Shown in pieces: positions 46,553 to 55,887 of a DNA stretch of 64,000 nt. The DNA is taken from positions 124,001 through 188,000 of the forward strand of contig NZ_MRCD01000005.1 of assembly GCF_001904745.1 (NCBI RefSeq). Reading direction: 5' to 3'. This DNA comes from Calothrix sp. HK-06. GTDB lineage: Bacteria; Cyanobacteriota; Cyanobacteriia; Cyanobacteriales; Nostocaceae. Each line of letters opens with the position of its first letter. Position 1 is the first letter of the stretch. The notes below the pieces were generated by a model. It was not told the origin of the DNA. It saw only the letters and a list, made by a program, of their open reading frames with translations, and searched no databases. A program made the position numbers and the translations under genes.

Positions 46553-47899
46553 ATGAACCAATCTGCGAAACGTTACTCGCCGCTGCAAGTCGCTGTGATT
46601 GGTGGAGCGATTGCCTCCACAGCTATGCTCTCTGTGTTTGGTCCGGCATGGTGTCGGTCGGTTAAAGCTGCGCTACAAGATAGTCCAAAAGCGATTGTGG
46701 ACCAAGTGTGGCAGCTAGTAAACCGTGAATATGTAGATGGCAAATTTAATCAACAAAATTGGGTGGCTGTTCGCCAGGACTTGTTGAGTAAAAACTACTC
46801 TTCACGTGACGAAGCATATGTTGCCATTCGCGGTGCTTTACAAAAGTTGGGTGACCCCTACACTCGATTTATGGATCCTAAGCAATATGAAGCCCTGACT
46901 AGTCAGACTTCGGGTGAAGTATCTGGGATTGGTATCCGGATGGAGGTTAATACTAAAACTAAGCGCTTGACGGTTGTTGAAGCCATAGAAAACTCACCAG
47001 CTTTGAGGGCAGGTGTTAAACCCGGTGACCAAATTGTCGCAATTGACGGCAAACTTACGCAAAACATGAAGGTTGACGATGCCTCGAAGTTGATTCGTGG
47101 TAAAGCTGGAACACCAGTCACCTTAAGATTATTACGTGACGGCAGAGGCGATTTTAATTTAAATTTAACACGAGCTACTATCGAAGTTCCAACTGTTCGC
47201 TACGCTTTACGTAATGAAGGTACTAAGCGCGTTGGTTATATTCGTCTACGTGAATTTAGTGCCCATGCTGGCGACCAAATGCGAAAAGCTATTCGTGACC
47301 TAGGCACTAAAGGCGCCGATAGTTACGTATTAGATTTACGTGGCAACCCAGGTGGTTTACTACAAGCGAGTATCGAAATCGCGCGCATGTGGATGGACAA
47401 TGGTTCAATTGTTCGCACAGTAGACCGTGAAGGTGTAAGCGATGAAACCTTTAAAGCTAACCGTACAGCATTGACAAATTTACCTTTGGCTGTATTAATC
47501 GATGGTAATTCTGCTAGTGCTAGTGAAATTCTTACAGGCGCCCTTAAAGATAATAAGCGTGCAGTTGTAATTGGTTCTCAAAGTTTCGGTAAAGCTCTAG
47601 TACAATCTGTACACGAACTAGCAGATGGTTCGGGTGTAGCAATTACAATTGCCCACTACTACACACCACAAGGAACCGATATTAACCACAAAGGTATTAC
47701 CCCAGATGTCAAAATTGACCTGAGTGAGTCACAGCAGCGCTACCTAGCATCAAATCCAGATTTATTAGGTACACCAAATGACCCTCAGTACGCTCGCGCG
47801 CTATCAGTACTAACCAGCAATAACTTTGCAAAACCGTCTCCACCAAATCAAACCTCACAAAGACCCGTCAACGGACGTGCAGTTGATTTGAAACTGTAA
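46553..47899 (+). CDS. C-terminal processing protease (S41)
   Basis: A 448-residue exported serine protease with N-terminal hydrophobic signal (VAVIGGAIASTAMLSVFG), a PDZ domain at about 115-205 (GEVSGIGIRM ... GVKPGDQIVAIDG) and the S41 core. The Ser-Lys dyad is Ser322 in DGNSASASEI and Lys347 in SQSFGKALVQ, 25 residues apart as usual. Family members process the D1 protein of photosystem II (CtpA) or other periplasmic substrates (CtpB, CtpC); which one this is cannot be decided here. Confidence 0.92.
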   Translation: MNQSAKRYSPLQVAVIGGAIASTAMLSVFGPAWCRSVKAALQDSPKAIVDQVWQLVNREYVDGKFNQQNWVAVRQDLLSKNYSSRDEAYVAIRGALQKLGDPYTRFMDPKQYEALTSQTSGEVSGIGIRMEVNTKTKRLTVVEAIENSPALRAGVKPGDQIVAIDGKLTQNMKVDDASKLIRGKAGTPVTLRLLRDGRGDFNLNLTRATIEVPTVRYALRNEGTKRVGYIRLREFSAHAGDQMRKAIRDLGTKGADSYVLDLRGNPGGLLQASIEIARMWMDNGSIVRTVDREGVSDETFKANRTALTNLPLAVLIDGNSASASEILTGALKDNKRAVVIGSQSFGKALVQSVHELADGSGVAITIAHYYTPQGTDINHKGITPDVKIDLSESQQRYLASNPDLLGTPNDPQYARALSVLTSNNFAKPSPPNQTSQRPVNGRAVDLKL

Positions 47900-47904
47900 T
47901 CAAT

Positions 47905-47980
47905 GTAGAGACGCGCAAACCGGAGGTTTTGCCGTTATCCGAAGGATATCCCGAAGGGTAGGGATATATCGCGTCTCTAC
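47905..47980. repeat. GTAGAGACGCG ... CGCGTCTCTAC inverted repeat
   Basis: Long imperfect hairpin with GTAGAGACGCG and CGCGTCTCTAC arms around a loop with ATCCCGAAGG-type inner repeats, immediately after the protease stop. Larger member of the dispersed GTAGAGACG family; could terminate transcription. Confidence 0.75.
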
Positions 47981-48067
47981 ACAAATATTAATTCAGGATT
48001 TTGGATTGGGAATACTATAAAACGTAAGTAGTAAGTAGTAAATCCCATTATTCAAAATCCTTATTTT

Positions 48068-49042
48068 ATGACTACAAAATCAAACGATACATCAAATAAC
48101 AAACACATAAACTATTTGCCCAAAGTTTCTGTAGTGGTACCGATATATAATGGTGAAGAAGATTTACGCGAGCTAATACCTTGCTTACTGGCACAAACTT
48201 ATCCATCAGAACTCGTAGAATATTTACTTGTAGACAATAACAGCAGCGACAATACCCTACAATATCTACAAACAGCGGCAGAACAGTGTCCAATTACAAT
48301 ACATCCATTAAGCGAAAATAAAATACAAAGCTCTTACGCAGCTAGAAATACAGGAATTCGTGCGGCAACAGGAGAAATTGTTGCATTTACAGATGCTGAC
48401 TGTCGTCCACAACCGCAATGGTTAGAGTTATTAGTACAACCCTTTGTTAATGTTGATGTTGCCATAGTCGCGGGTGAAGTAGCTTCACTTCCTGGCAAGA
48501 CAATATTGGAAAGATTCGCCGACCGTGAAGAGACGTTATCACAGAAACATACTTTAGCACATAAGTTTCGTCCTTACGGTCAAACGGCTAATTTAGCAAT
48601 TCGACGTATCGCGTTGCAAAAAGTTGGCTTATTCCGTCCTTATTTGACGACAGGGGGTGACGCCGATATTTGCTGGCGAATTCAACAAGAGTATATTGGT
48701 AAATTAGAATTTGCGCCTCTTGCTATCGTTCAACACCGTCATCGTACTACTTTGAAAGAACTTGCTTCCCAATGGCGCCGTTATGGACGTTCTAATCGCT
48801 ACCTGCACGAATTGTACGGTATTGATTTAATGCGGGCAATAACGCTCTCTGAATGTGGCTACGGTTTGGTTCGTTGGATTGTTAAAGAAGTGCCCAAACT
48901 TACTTTAAAAGCTGCTTTGGGTAAAGGAAGTGTGATTGATATATTAAGTACTCCAATTGGATTATTTACTGCAAGAGCGCGCTATTACGGTCAAATGTCA
49001 GCGACTATGCCAGAAAATGCCTCTGATATTCATTGGTTGTAG
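48068..49042 (+). CDS. Family 2 glycosyltransferase
   Basis: A 324-residue GT2 enzyme: VSVVVPIYNGEEDLRELIPC, the nucleotide-binding LLVDNNSSDNT, metal motif FTDADCRPQPQWLE, and GGDADICWRIQ with the downstream W-R-R segment LASQWRRYGRSNRYLHEL. No clear transmembrane helix. It probably builds a glycan or glycolipid. It is preceded by the Ctp protease and followed by a response regulator but no obvious operon links them. Confidence 0.87.
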   Translation: MTTKSNDTSNNKHINYLPKVSVVVPIYNGEEDLRELIPCLLAQTYPSELVEYLLVDNNSSDNTLQYLQTAAEQCPITIHPLSENKIQSSYAARNTGIRAATGEIVAFTDADCRPQPQWLELLVQPFVNVDVAIVAGEVASLPGKTILERFADREETLSQKHTLAHKFRPYGQTANLAIRRIALQKVGLFRPYLTTGGDADICWRIQQEYIGKLEFAPLAIVQHRHRTTLKELASQWRRYGRSNRYLHELYGIDLMRAITLSECGYGLVRWIVKEVPKLTLKAALGKGSVIDILSTPIGLFTARARYYGQMSATMPENASDIHWL

Positions 49043-49049
49043 AAACTCA

Positions 49050-49116
49050 AGAAACCGGGTTTCTATGTGAAATCTTTGTTTCTATTGCAAGATACCGATA
49101 AAGAGACCCGGTTTCT
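49050..49116. repeat. Two AGAAACCGGGTTTCT palindromes
   Basis: AGAAACCGGGTTTCT at 49050-49064 and AGAGACCCGGTTTCT at 49102-49116, between the glycosyltransferase and the regulator. Confidence 0.75.
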
Positions 49117-49174
49117 GCACTGGCGCCATAAAATCGCGTTAAATTGAAGAAAAGTATGGGACAAGGATGAGTCA

Positions 49175-49870
49175 ATGTCAGCACAATTGTTACTGGTAGA
49201 TGATGAACCAGGATTGCGCGAAGCCGTAAAAGATTACTTAGAAGATAGTGGTTTCAGCGTTCAAGTTGCCAGTAATGCCCGTGAAGGGTGGGATTTGATG
49301 CAACAAAATACACCAGATTTGCTAATCTCGGACATTATGATGCCACAAGTAGATGGCTATCAATTTCTGAAGCAAGTACGTGAAGACGCTCGTTTTAAAT
49401 CATTACCCGTAGTATTTTTAACAGCAAAGGGTATGACTGGTGACCGTATTCAAGGATACCAGGCAGGAGTAGATGCCTATTTACCCAAGCCGTTTGACCC
49501 AGATGAATTGGTTGCTATTGTCGAAAATTTATTGATACGACGTACTCCTAGTACGCAGCAATCAGGTGATGATGGTGAAACGCCAGATATTGCCGAACTG
49601 GCGAAACAAATTGCTCAAATCAAAGCACTGTTAACCCAGAAAAATGCAATAGCGCAATCACCAGCACCATTTACTATCGATTTGACACCTAGAGAACAAA
49701 GTGTTTTAAATCTGGTTGCCGAAGGATTAATGAATAAAGAAATAGCTCGTCGTTTAGAAACAAGCGTTCGCAACGTCGAAAAATACGTTAGTCGTCTATT
49801 TAGTAAAACTGGTACAAATAGCCGTACTGAATTAGTACGTTTTGCACTCGAACACGGATTGGCAAAGTAG
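49175..49870 (+). CDS. Response regulator with LuxR-type DNA-binding domain
   Basis: A 231-residue regulator. The receiver (1 to about 120) has LLLVDDEPGLREAVKDYLE, phosphorylation Asp in LLISDIMMPQVDG, and the Lys in YLPKPFDPDEL. The C-terminal helix-turn-helix (about 170-228) reads LTPREQSVLNLVAEGLMNKE ... SVRNVEKYVSRLFSKTG. The receiver resembles OmpR-like ones while the output domain is NarL/LuxR-like, an arrangement seen in cyanobacterial and plastid Ycf29-like regulators. No adjacent kinase. Confidence 0.9.
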   Translation: MSAQLLLVDDEPGLREAVKDYLEDSGFSVQVASNAREGWDLMQQNTPDLLISDIMMPQVDGYQFLKQVREDARFKSLPVVFLTAKGMTGDRIQGYQAGVDAYLPKPFDPDELVAIVENLLIRRTPSTQQSGDDGETPDIAELAKQIAQIKALLTQKNAIAQSPAPFTIDLTPREQSVLNLVAEGLMNKEIARRLETSVRNVEKYVSRLFSKTGTNSRTELVRFALEHGLAK

Positions 49871-49907
49871 GAGTTACGGGGGGTGTCTAAAAGTCCCCCT
49901 GTCTCCT
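49870..49907 (+). terminator. Hairpin after response regulator
   Basis: GGAGTTACGGGGGG and CCCCCTGTCTCC arms separated by a short loop, directly after the regulator stop codon. No long T-run follows, so efficiency is uncertain. Confidence 0.55.
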
Positions 49908-50413
49908 AATGCAAAAATTTATGAAAATGTATTGCTCCGCGCGAAAAATTACCCTGGAATAATTTGGTTGTCAATCTGACCTTGCTATAAGCAAGGAATG
50001 ATTGGTTTAGTAGGCACCCAAGTATCTTGTGTAGTGCAATGGGTGAGGGCTACTGTAAACGTGACGACTTTCCTCCCGTTAAGAGCTTGTTAGGCAATCT
50101 ACAATTAAGGCTGTTACTTAATCAAAGTGAAGTGCATCGGCCGCTTGTTTATCCTTAGAAAACACCTAAAAATAAAATCCATTTAATTAAAGGTTGTTCC
50201 TGCTGACCAATCGACGTGCCTAATAGAATTATGGGACTGCCTTTGAAAGCCTATACAGCATCGGGATAGAAGTTGTAGGGTTTTCGTTACATAAGCCGAC
50301 TTGTACGTGCATGTTGTGTACAGACTGTGAACATAGAGTATTGCTGGCAAACTTAAAAATTTACCTTTTTATCTATTCTATGAACGGTCTACTTAGATTA
50401 AATTATTTAAGTA
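49908..50413. other. Intergenic region before the small regulator-like gene
   Basis: About 500 bases without a supportable gene. The middle is less AT-rich than most gaps and might encode a small RNA, but no consensus was recognised. Confidence 0.4.
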
Positions 50414-50695
50414 TTATTGATTTGTTTCAGTAGAGTTACGTAAACGCATTAATTGACGACGCATTTGCGGAGAAGCCTTAAACTCGCTAACCTCATGCGC
50501 TTTGACGGCTGTTTGCAAAGTCTGAATGAAATCATCTGAGCCATCTACTAATGCTTCTAAAAGCACTTGTAGTAATTGGTCACGGTCGGAAAATAAACTT
50601 TTTTCCTCAACCAAACGAAACTTGAGATGGATTTCACATTCGTATACGCCAACTTCTACACTATTAATTGCACGTGGTAACGGTTTCGAGTTCAT
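50414..50695 (-). CDS. Small conserved protein, possible heterocyst-differentiation regulator
   Basis: A 93-residue protein (MNSKPLPRAINSVEVGVYEC, then EIHLKFRLVEEKSLFSDRDQ and VSEFKASPQMRRQLMRLRN). From memory it resembles the small Npun_R1517-type family annotated as a heterocyst differentiation regulator in Nostocales. No classical DNA-binding motif is evident; the basic C-terminus could contact nucleic acid or protein. It stands alone between two large gaps. The sequence looks strongly constrained and certainly coding; the functional name is tentative. Confidence 0.6.
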   Translation of the reverse strand: MNSKPLPRAINSVEVGVYECEIHLKFRLVEEKSLFSDRDQLLQVLLEALVDGSDDFIQTLQTAVKAHEVSEFKASPQMRRQLMRLRNSTETNQ

Positions 50696-51492
50696 AATTT
50701 TCAGGATTCCTTCGGTTGTTGGGTCAGTCGTTACTGGGGAGCAGCAGTTTAAATCGCTGCTATTAGCTATATCTTTTTTAAATCTCTCTAGTTTGAATTA
50801 AGAATTCTTGTTAGTCAATGCAATTTGTATCCCATGTTGCTCCTTTGTTTACTTTTTTTTGTACCTATACTCTTTTTTGTCTCTCAATTTACCCAGCTAC
50901 CCCCACCAGCTGCAATTTAGGTAAACCATAACTATTATTCAATTTTTATGATTCTATACAATAAAGTTTCTGTAAGAACTTGCTGGTGCTTTTTAAAGGT
51001 TTTTACATCAACTTGATATTAACGTCAACAACAGTTTTTCTTTTTACCTTTAATATGGTGTTTATACGTAAGTGATAACGCGGAATTTTTTTTGAGAATG
51101 TCACGCTAGAGCCAACTGCATCATTGCTACGTAAAAATACTAAATGTATGATTTGTTCATTTGAACGAAAATTGATAAGAATTGGGTAAAGAAACTAAGT
51201 GTTTTTTGACAATAAATAACTGCATCGGTATGAACGAAACTTTTTGTAGTCAGAAACCGGGTTTCCATAGAAACCCGGTTTGTTGTAAATACTATTGCCG
51301 AATGACCGCAACTAAAATAGTCTAGTTCCCAAAAAAATAAAGAAATCAACATAAATCTATTCTGTAGCCTCAAATACGAATGCTTTGCATCAACAAATAT
51401 AGGGGCAAAGAGTTGGGGTGAGAGAGTCTACAATTATTTAGAGTGAAATTAACCCTTACCTGAAAACATTCCTCCCTATGGAAGACAACGCA
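50696..51492. other. Intergenic region with AGAAACC palindrome pair
   Basis: About 800 bases between divergent genes. It holds AGAAACCGGGTTTCC (51252-51266) directly followed by AGAAACCCGGTTT (51269-51281). Otherwise AT-rich, with no remnant recognised. Promoters of both flanking genes should lie at its ends. Confidence 0.6.
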
Positions 51493-51831
51493 ATGCTGCT
51501 TAAGTCAACAACCCGGCACATCCGTATTTTTGCGGCAGAATTAGACGCATCTGGGGAATTGGTACCCAGCAGTCAAGTTTTAACGCTGGACGTTGACCCC
51601 GATAACGAATTTAATTGGAGCGAGGATGCCCTACAACAGGTTTATCGCAAATTCGACGAATATGTCGAAGCTTCCGCAGGTAGTGACCTTACCGACTATA
51701 ACCTCCGTCGCATCGGCTCAGATTTAGAACATTTAATCCGCTCACTTCTACAAAAGGGTGAAATTAGCTACAACCTAAATGCCCGTGTTGCTAACTACAG
51801 CATGGGTCTTCCCCGCGTTGAGGCACAATAA
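51493..51831 (+). CDS. ndhM: NAD(P)H-quinone oxidoreductase subunit M
   Basis: A 112-residue subunit specific to the photosynthetic NDH-1 complex, in the hydrophilic arm on the cytoplasmic side of thylakoids, needed for cyclic electron flow and respiration. [59 protein letters not shown] and [10 protein letters not shown] match NdhM. The frame opens at 51478, but homology starts at MLLKSTTRH and GGAAGA lies seven bases before 51493. Confidence 0.95.
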   Translation: MLLKSTTRHIRIFAAELDASGELVPSSQVLTLDVDPDNEFNWSEDALQQVYRKFDEYVEASAGSDLTDYNLRRIGSDLEHLIRSLLQKGEISYNLNARVANYSMGLPRVEAQ

Positions 51832-51835
51832 TTTT

Positions 51836-51863
51836 GTAGAGACGCGAAATTTCGCGTCTCTAC
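51836..51863. repeat. Perfect GTAGAGACGCGAAA palindrome after ndhM
   Basis: GTAGAGACGCGAAA/TTTCGCGTCTCTAC, a 28-base perfect palindrome five bases after the ndhM stop and 23 bases before the next start. Variant of the GTAGAGACG family. Confidence 0.8.
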
Positions 51864-51886
51864 GAAATTTATTAAAACTTTTAACT

Positions 51887-53251
51887 ATGTTCAAATTCAC
51901 CTTAATGTTAGCTGTTATTTCGCTACTAAGCGTTTCGCAAGTGCAAGCTGCCGAACTTGTTGGACGGGCAATTTTAGCGGCTGATACATTTGCTCCTGGA
52001 TCTACTAGTGGGCAGTTTAAAAAGACTCAACGTACTACCCCTTTTTTATTTGCTCAACCAGTACAAGGATTTTCGTGTGTTGAGCTTGGGCCGAAAGAGG
52101 GTACATTTTACGTGATTTCAGATAATGGGTTTGGCGCCAAAAGTAATTCTTTAGATTCTGTGCTGCGGATATACGCGGTTGAACCAGATTTTTTTACGGG
52201 CAAAGTATATCCTGTAGATTTTCAAACGGGAGAGCGACTTGTGCGGTTTAGTCGCCAAAGCTTTATTGAACTCAACGACCGTAACAAAAAAGCGAATTTT
52301 TCTACTGTCGCAGAGCAAGTAAATTACCCTTTAAGTAATATTGCTGTGTCGCAGCGAATCAAAATCAATCGCTTGCTCACAGGTGGTGACTTTGACCCAG
52401 AATCTTTTCGGCGCCTAGAAGATGGTAGTTTTTGGGTAGGAGATGAGTTTGGCCCGTTTTTACTACATTTTGATAAAACTGGTGAACTACTGGCGCCTCC
52501 CATACCACTACCAAATTTTGCACAAAAAGGTACCGAAGAATTTGTGAAATCTCCTGATAACCCAGAATTTGCATCGTTTCCAGAACCGAAGCGTACAAGT
52601 GAAGCTAACTTGGGCGGTTCTAGCGGTTTTGAAGGTTTAGCGATTAATACAAGTAAGACAAAGCTGTATGCAATGTTAGAAGGTGTACTAAAAAAAGATG
52701 TGCCTACTCGTTTGTTGATTAATGAGTTTGATATAGCCAATCAAAAATATACAGGCAGGGTTTTTGCATACAAGTTAGAAAATGCAAGTCATGCCATTGG
52801 CGAATTAACTGCGGTTAACGATAACGAATATATTGTGATTGAACGGGATAAGAATCAAGGCGACCCCAATAATCCGGCTTTTAAAACACCTGCCTCGTTC
52901 AAGCGTCTTTACAAAATTAATCTTGACAAAGTAAATAAAGCAGGTTTTGTAGAAAAAGAATTATTATTAGATTTGCTGAATATTTCTGACCCCAAGGGTA
53001 TTGGTACAAATGCCACTAAAAACGGTGTGTTCGCATTTCCCTTTGTAACGATTGAGAGTGTACTGCCACTTGATGCTAGAACGCTGCTGGTAATTAACGA
53101 TAATAACTATGCCGATAGCATTGGGCGAATACCGAAACAAGCTGATAACACCGAATTCATTAAAATCAAGCTAGACACACCTTTGAACTTAACTGTTACT
53201 AGTGGCACCACTGCCTCTATGAGACAAAATGCCTACTCCGATTCTAAATAA
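51887..53251 (+). CDS. Secreted esterase-like phytase-family protein
   Basis: A 454-residue exported protein with signal peptide MFKFTLMLAVISLLSVSQVQ (cleavage after QA near residue 21). The mature part matches the esterase-like activity of phytase domain, a beta-propeller-like fold: FSCVELGPKEGTFYVISDNG, GGDFDPESFRRLEDGSFWVG, DEFGPFLLHFDKTGE and SSGFEGLAINTSKTKLYAML, then ELTAVNDNEYIVIERD. It probably releases phosphate from organic esters in the periplasm. The frame opens at 51779 inside ndhM, but the signal peptide supports 51887. Confidence 0.85.
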   Translation: MFKFTLMLAVISLLSVSQVQAAELVGRAILAADTFAPGSTSGQFKKTQRTTPFLFAQPVQGFSCVELGPKEGTFYVISDNGFGAKSNSLDSVLRIYAVEPDFFTGKVYPVDFQTGERLVRFSRQSFIELNDRNKKANFSTVAEQVNYPLSNIAVSQRIKINRLLTGGDFDPESFRRLEDGSFWVGDEFGPFLLHFDKTGELLAPPIPLPNFAQKGTEEFVKSPDNPEFASFPEPKRTSEANLGGSSGFEGLAINTSKTKLYAMLEGVLKKDVPTRLLINEFDIANQKYTGRVFAYKLENASHAIGELTAVNDNEYIVIERDKNQGDPNNPAFKTPASFKRLYKINLDKVNKAGFVEKELLLDLLNISDPKGIGTNATKNGVFAFPFVTIESVLPLDARTLLVINDNNYADSIGRIPKQADNTEFIKIKLDTPLNLTVTSGTTASMRQNAYSDSK

Positions 53252-53498
53252 TTTTTTGGTTTAAATTAAGCTTCTTATTGCTCGTATTCTTATAAACTAT
53301 AACAATAGTTTCTTACTTTTTTACTGTTTAATCGTCAAAAAACCTGATTGTGACTGTGTTATACATAATTTGTAACCAGATTCATGTAAACGAAAGTCAA
53401 TGGTTGATATATATTAAAAAAACCATGCGCGGTATAGGGTGCCGCTGTTTATTGTTTTGATTAAAATTGCTAAGTAAGCCGATCGGTCGAAGAAAACT

Positions 53499-55802
53499 AT
53501 GGAACAAGATGCGGCAACGCTCCACTGCCCAAACGAACTTTGTCAGGCAGCCAATCCGCTTAAGCACAATTATTGTCAACAGTGTTCAACGCCTCTGCCG
53601 AAGCGTTATCTTTGGGCAGTCACAGAAGGAAAAAGTTTGGGAGTCTTGGGCAACCACATCGCCGATCGCTATTTAATTATTAGCCAGTTTGTTGTTCTAG
53701 ATACTAGACCCGGACTAGTCCCACAGGTACCAGACCAAGAATCGCTACAAAAGTTAAGACCCTATCTCCGTTTATTTCCTTACCGTTTACACGTTCCTCA
53801 AGTGTATGGAATCATTCCTAAAAGCGATTCGGAGATGCCTTCAAACATTTTGCTCTTAGAGAAACCACCGCTTCATATAAACACAGAACTCGAAGTGCAT
53901 TTGCATCAATCGTTGGACTTAGCATGGGGTGAAGCAACCTCAATGAGGCAGTTAAACTGGTTGTGGCAAATCGCACATATTTGGCAACCGTTGGCAAGTG
54001 AGGGGGTCGCGACTAGCTTGTTAGACCCTTCATTATTGCGACCCGAAGGCGGTTTAGTAAAAGTATTAGAATTACGCTCTGACCCTGAAATTGCTCCTTC
54101 TATCTCGCAATTAGGTGATTTTTGGCGCGTGAGTTTATTGCCAAACACAAAAAGTGCCATCAAAGAATTTTTTACCCAAGTTTGTGATGCTTTAATGTCG
54201 GGTGAAATTCATTCTGGTGAGCAGTTAGTTGCTGTTTTAGACCAAGGACTAATCTCACTTGGCGCCGCAAGTGGGGATATGTCTCAGTATTCAGTAAAAA
54301 TAGTTACAAACACTGATACAGGACCAAGCCGTCAGAGAAATGAAGATGCATGTTATCCGGCAGCAGGCAACATAATTAGCAAGCCACCATCACAAAAAGC
54401 TTTAGCAATTGTTTGTGATGGTATTGGTGGACATGAGGGTGGTAATGTTGCCTCGAATATTGCCATAGATGTAATTCAACAGCAAGTTAGTCAGTTAGCA
54501 TCAGTCCCTCGCGACCGTATCGACCCGACAGTTTTACTAGCTGACTTAGAAAAAGCGGCGGCAGCAGCAAACGATAAGATAGCTGTGCGAAATGATAGTG
54601 AGGGAAGACTTGGGCGCCAGCGGATGGGCACGACGTTAGTAATGGCGTTACCTATTGCCCACGAAATGTACATCACTCATGTAGGTGATAGCCGTGCGTA
54701 CTTAATTACACGCAAAGGATGCTACCAAGTCACCCTAGATGATGATGTAGCATCACGAGAAGTACGGCTCGGATATGCAGTTTACCGCGATGCCGTTATG
54801 CAAGGTGCCAGTGGTTCTTTAGTGCAAGCTTTGGGAATGGGTAGCAGTAACTCACTGCATCCAACGGCTCAAAGGTTTGTGCTAGATGAAGACTGTGTAT
54901 TTTTGTTATGTTCGGACGGTTTGAGCGACTTTGATAGAGTTGAACAATATTGGGAGACAGAAATATTACCGATTTTGACCGACGGTGTAGACATTACTGA
55001 AGCAGTCAATAATTTAATCGAAATAGCTAATAAGCAAAATGGACACGATAACGTTACAATTGCACTGGTTCAGTATCAAATAAAATACACAGAACCAGAA
55101 AAAATACAGATTCCCAATATCGCTGATTTATCCACGAATTATAAGTCAGGCAACTATTCTACCACTAGCGCGCCGACTAATTTGGTTTCAGGACACAGAA
55201 CACAAGTAATACCCGATACAGCCCAGGCAAAAAAACCGATACCTTTACATCTAATAGCACTGTTATCTGTGGTGACAGTGGGAGGTTTAATTGGGCTATT
55301 AATACAACAAATACTTTCTCGTCAAATTCAGCCAATTGGGACGACGACATCAACATCACCACCAGTTGCAACATCTCCAACTTCAGTAGAAAGAGTCGCA
55401 CCTCCCAAAGGTTCGTTAATTAGCGTCATATCCCCAATTGAATTTAGTCGCAAAAGTGAATATCAAGTAGCTGGTACTATTCCACAGAATACAACTTTAG
55501 TGGTTATAGACTCAAAACCAACAACAGACGCCTCCAAAAGCGACTTAATGCATTTGCAGGTTTGTCAAGTTCCCAAGCAAGAGGCAGAAGCACCCCCTGT
55601 TGCACAAAAAAAAGTGCCAATTATACAACGTGAAGAAATTTGGGTTCAAAGAGAAATACTTCAACCAAACAAGAACGTCTCAATATCTCAACCAGAGAAA
55701 AACGCTAATTCTCCATGTAATGCAATACTCAAGGAATCTACAAGCAGCAATATAGAAAAATCTCCCAATGCCAGAGAACGTCTTCGTCCACGCAATTTAT
55801 AA
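53499..55802 (+). CDS. PP2C-type Ser/Thr phosphatase with zinc ribbon and membrane anchor
   Basis: A 767-residue protein. Residues 10-29 form a four-Cys zinc ribbon (Cys10, Cys15, Cys26, Cys29). Residues about 50-250 are a region without catalytic motif that may derive from a kinase-like fold. A PP2C domain spans about 263-528 with all metal ligands: RNEDA (Asp283), CDGIGGHEGG (Asp307), CSDGLSD (Asp473) and GHDNVT (Asp517). One transmembrane helix follows (about 583-604), then a proline-rich tail presumably outside. It should dephosphorylate Ser/Thr proteins. It lies 85 bases upstream of the CHAT-FHA gene, probably one operon, so phosphothreonine made by a kinase would be both read (FHA) and erased (PP2C). 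Confidence 0.9.
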   Translation: MEQDAATLHCPNELCQAANPLKHNYCQQCSTPLPKRYLWAVTEGKSLGVLGNHIADRYLIISQFVVLDTRPGLVPQVPDQESLQKLRPYLRLFPYRLHVPQVYGIIPKSDSEMPSNILLLEKPPLHINTELEVHLHQSLDLAWGEATSMRQLNWLWQIAHIWQPLASEGVATSLLDPSLLRPEGGLVKVLELRSDPEIAPSISQLGDFWRVSLLPNTKSAIKEFFTQVCDALMSGEIHSGEQLVAVLDQGLISLGAASGDMSQYSVKIVTNTDTGPSRQRNEDACYPAAGNIISKPPSQKALAIVCDGIGGHEGGNVASNIAIDVIQQQVSQLASVPRDRIDPTVLLADLEKAAAAANDKIAVRNDSEGRLGRQRMGTTLVMALPIAHEMYITHVGDSRAYLITRKGCYQVTLDDDVASREVRLGYAVYRDAVMQGASGSLVQALGMGSSNSLHPTAQRFVLDEDCVFLLCSDGLSDFDRVEQYWETEILPILTDGVDITEAVNNLIEIANKQNGHDNVTIALVQYQIKYTEPEKIQIPNIADLSTNYKSGNYSTTSAPTNLVSGHRTQVIPDTAQAKKPIPLHLIALLSVVTVGGLIGLLIQQILSRQIQPIGTTTSTSPPVATSPTSVERVAPPKGSLISVISPIEFSRKSEYQVAGTIPQNTTLVVIDSKPTTDASKSDLMHLQVCQVPKQEAEAPPVAQKKVPIIQREEIWVQREILQPNKNVSISQPEKNANSPCNAILKESTSSNIEKSPNARERLRPRNL

Positions 55803-55887
55803 CCACTCCGTCATATAAACTAGTAGCAAACCTAAAATATTTTTATGGCGAATTCGGTTAAAACTATAAAGAGATAGACCCTAAAGA

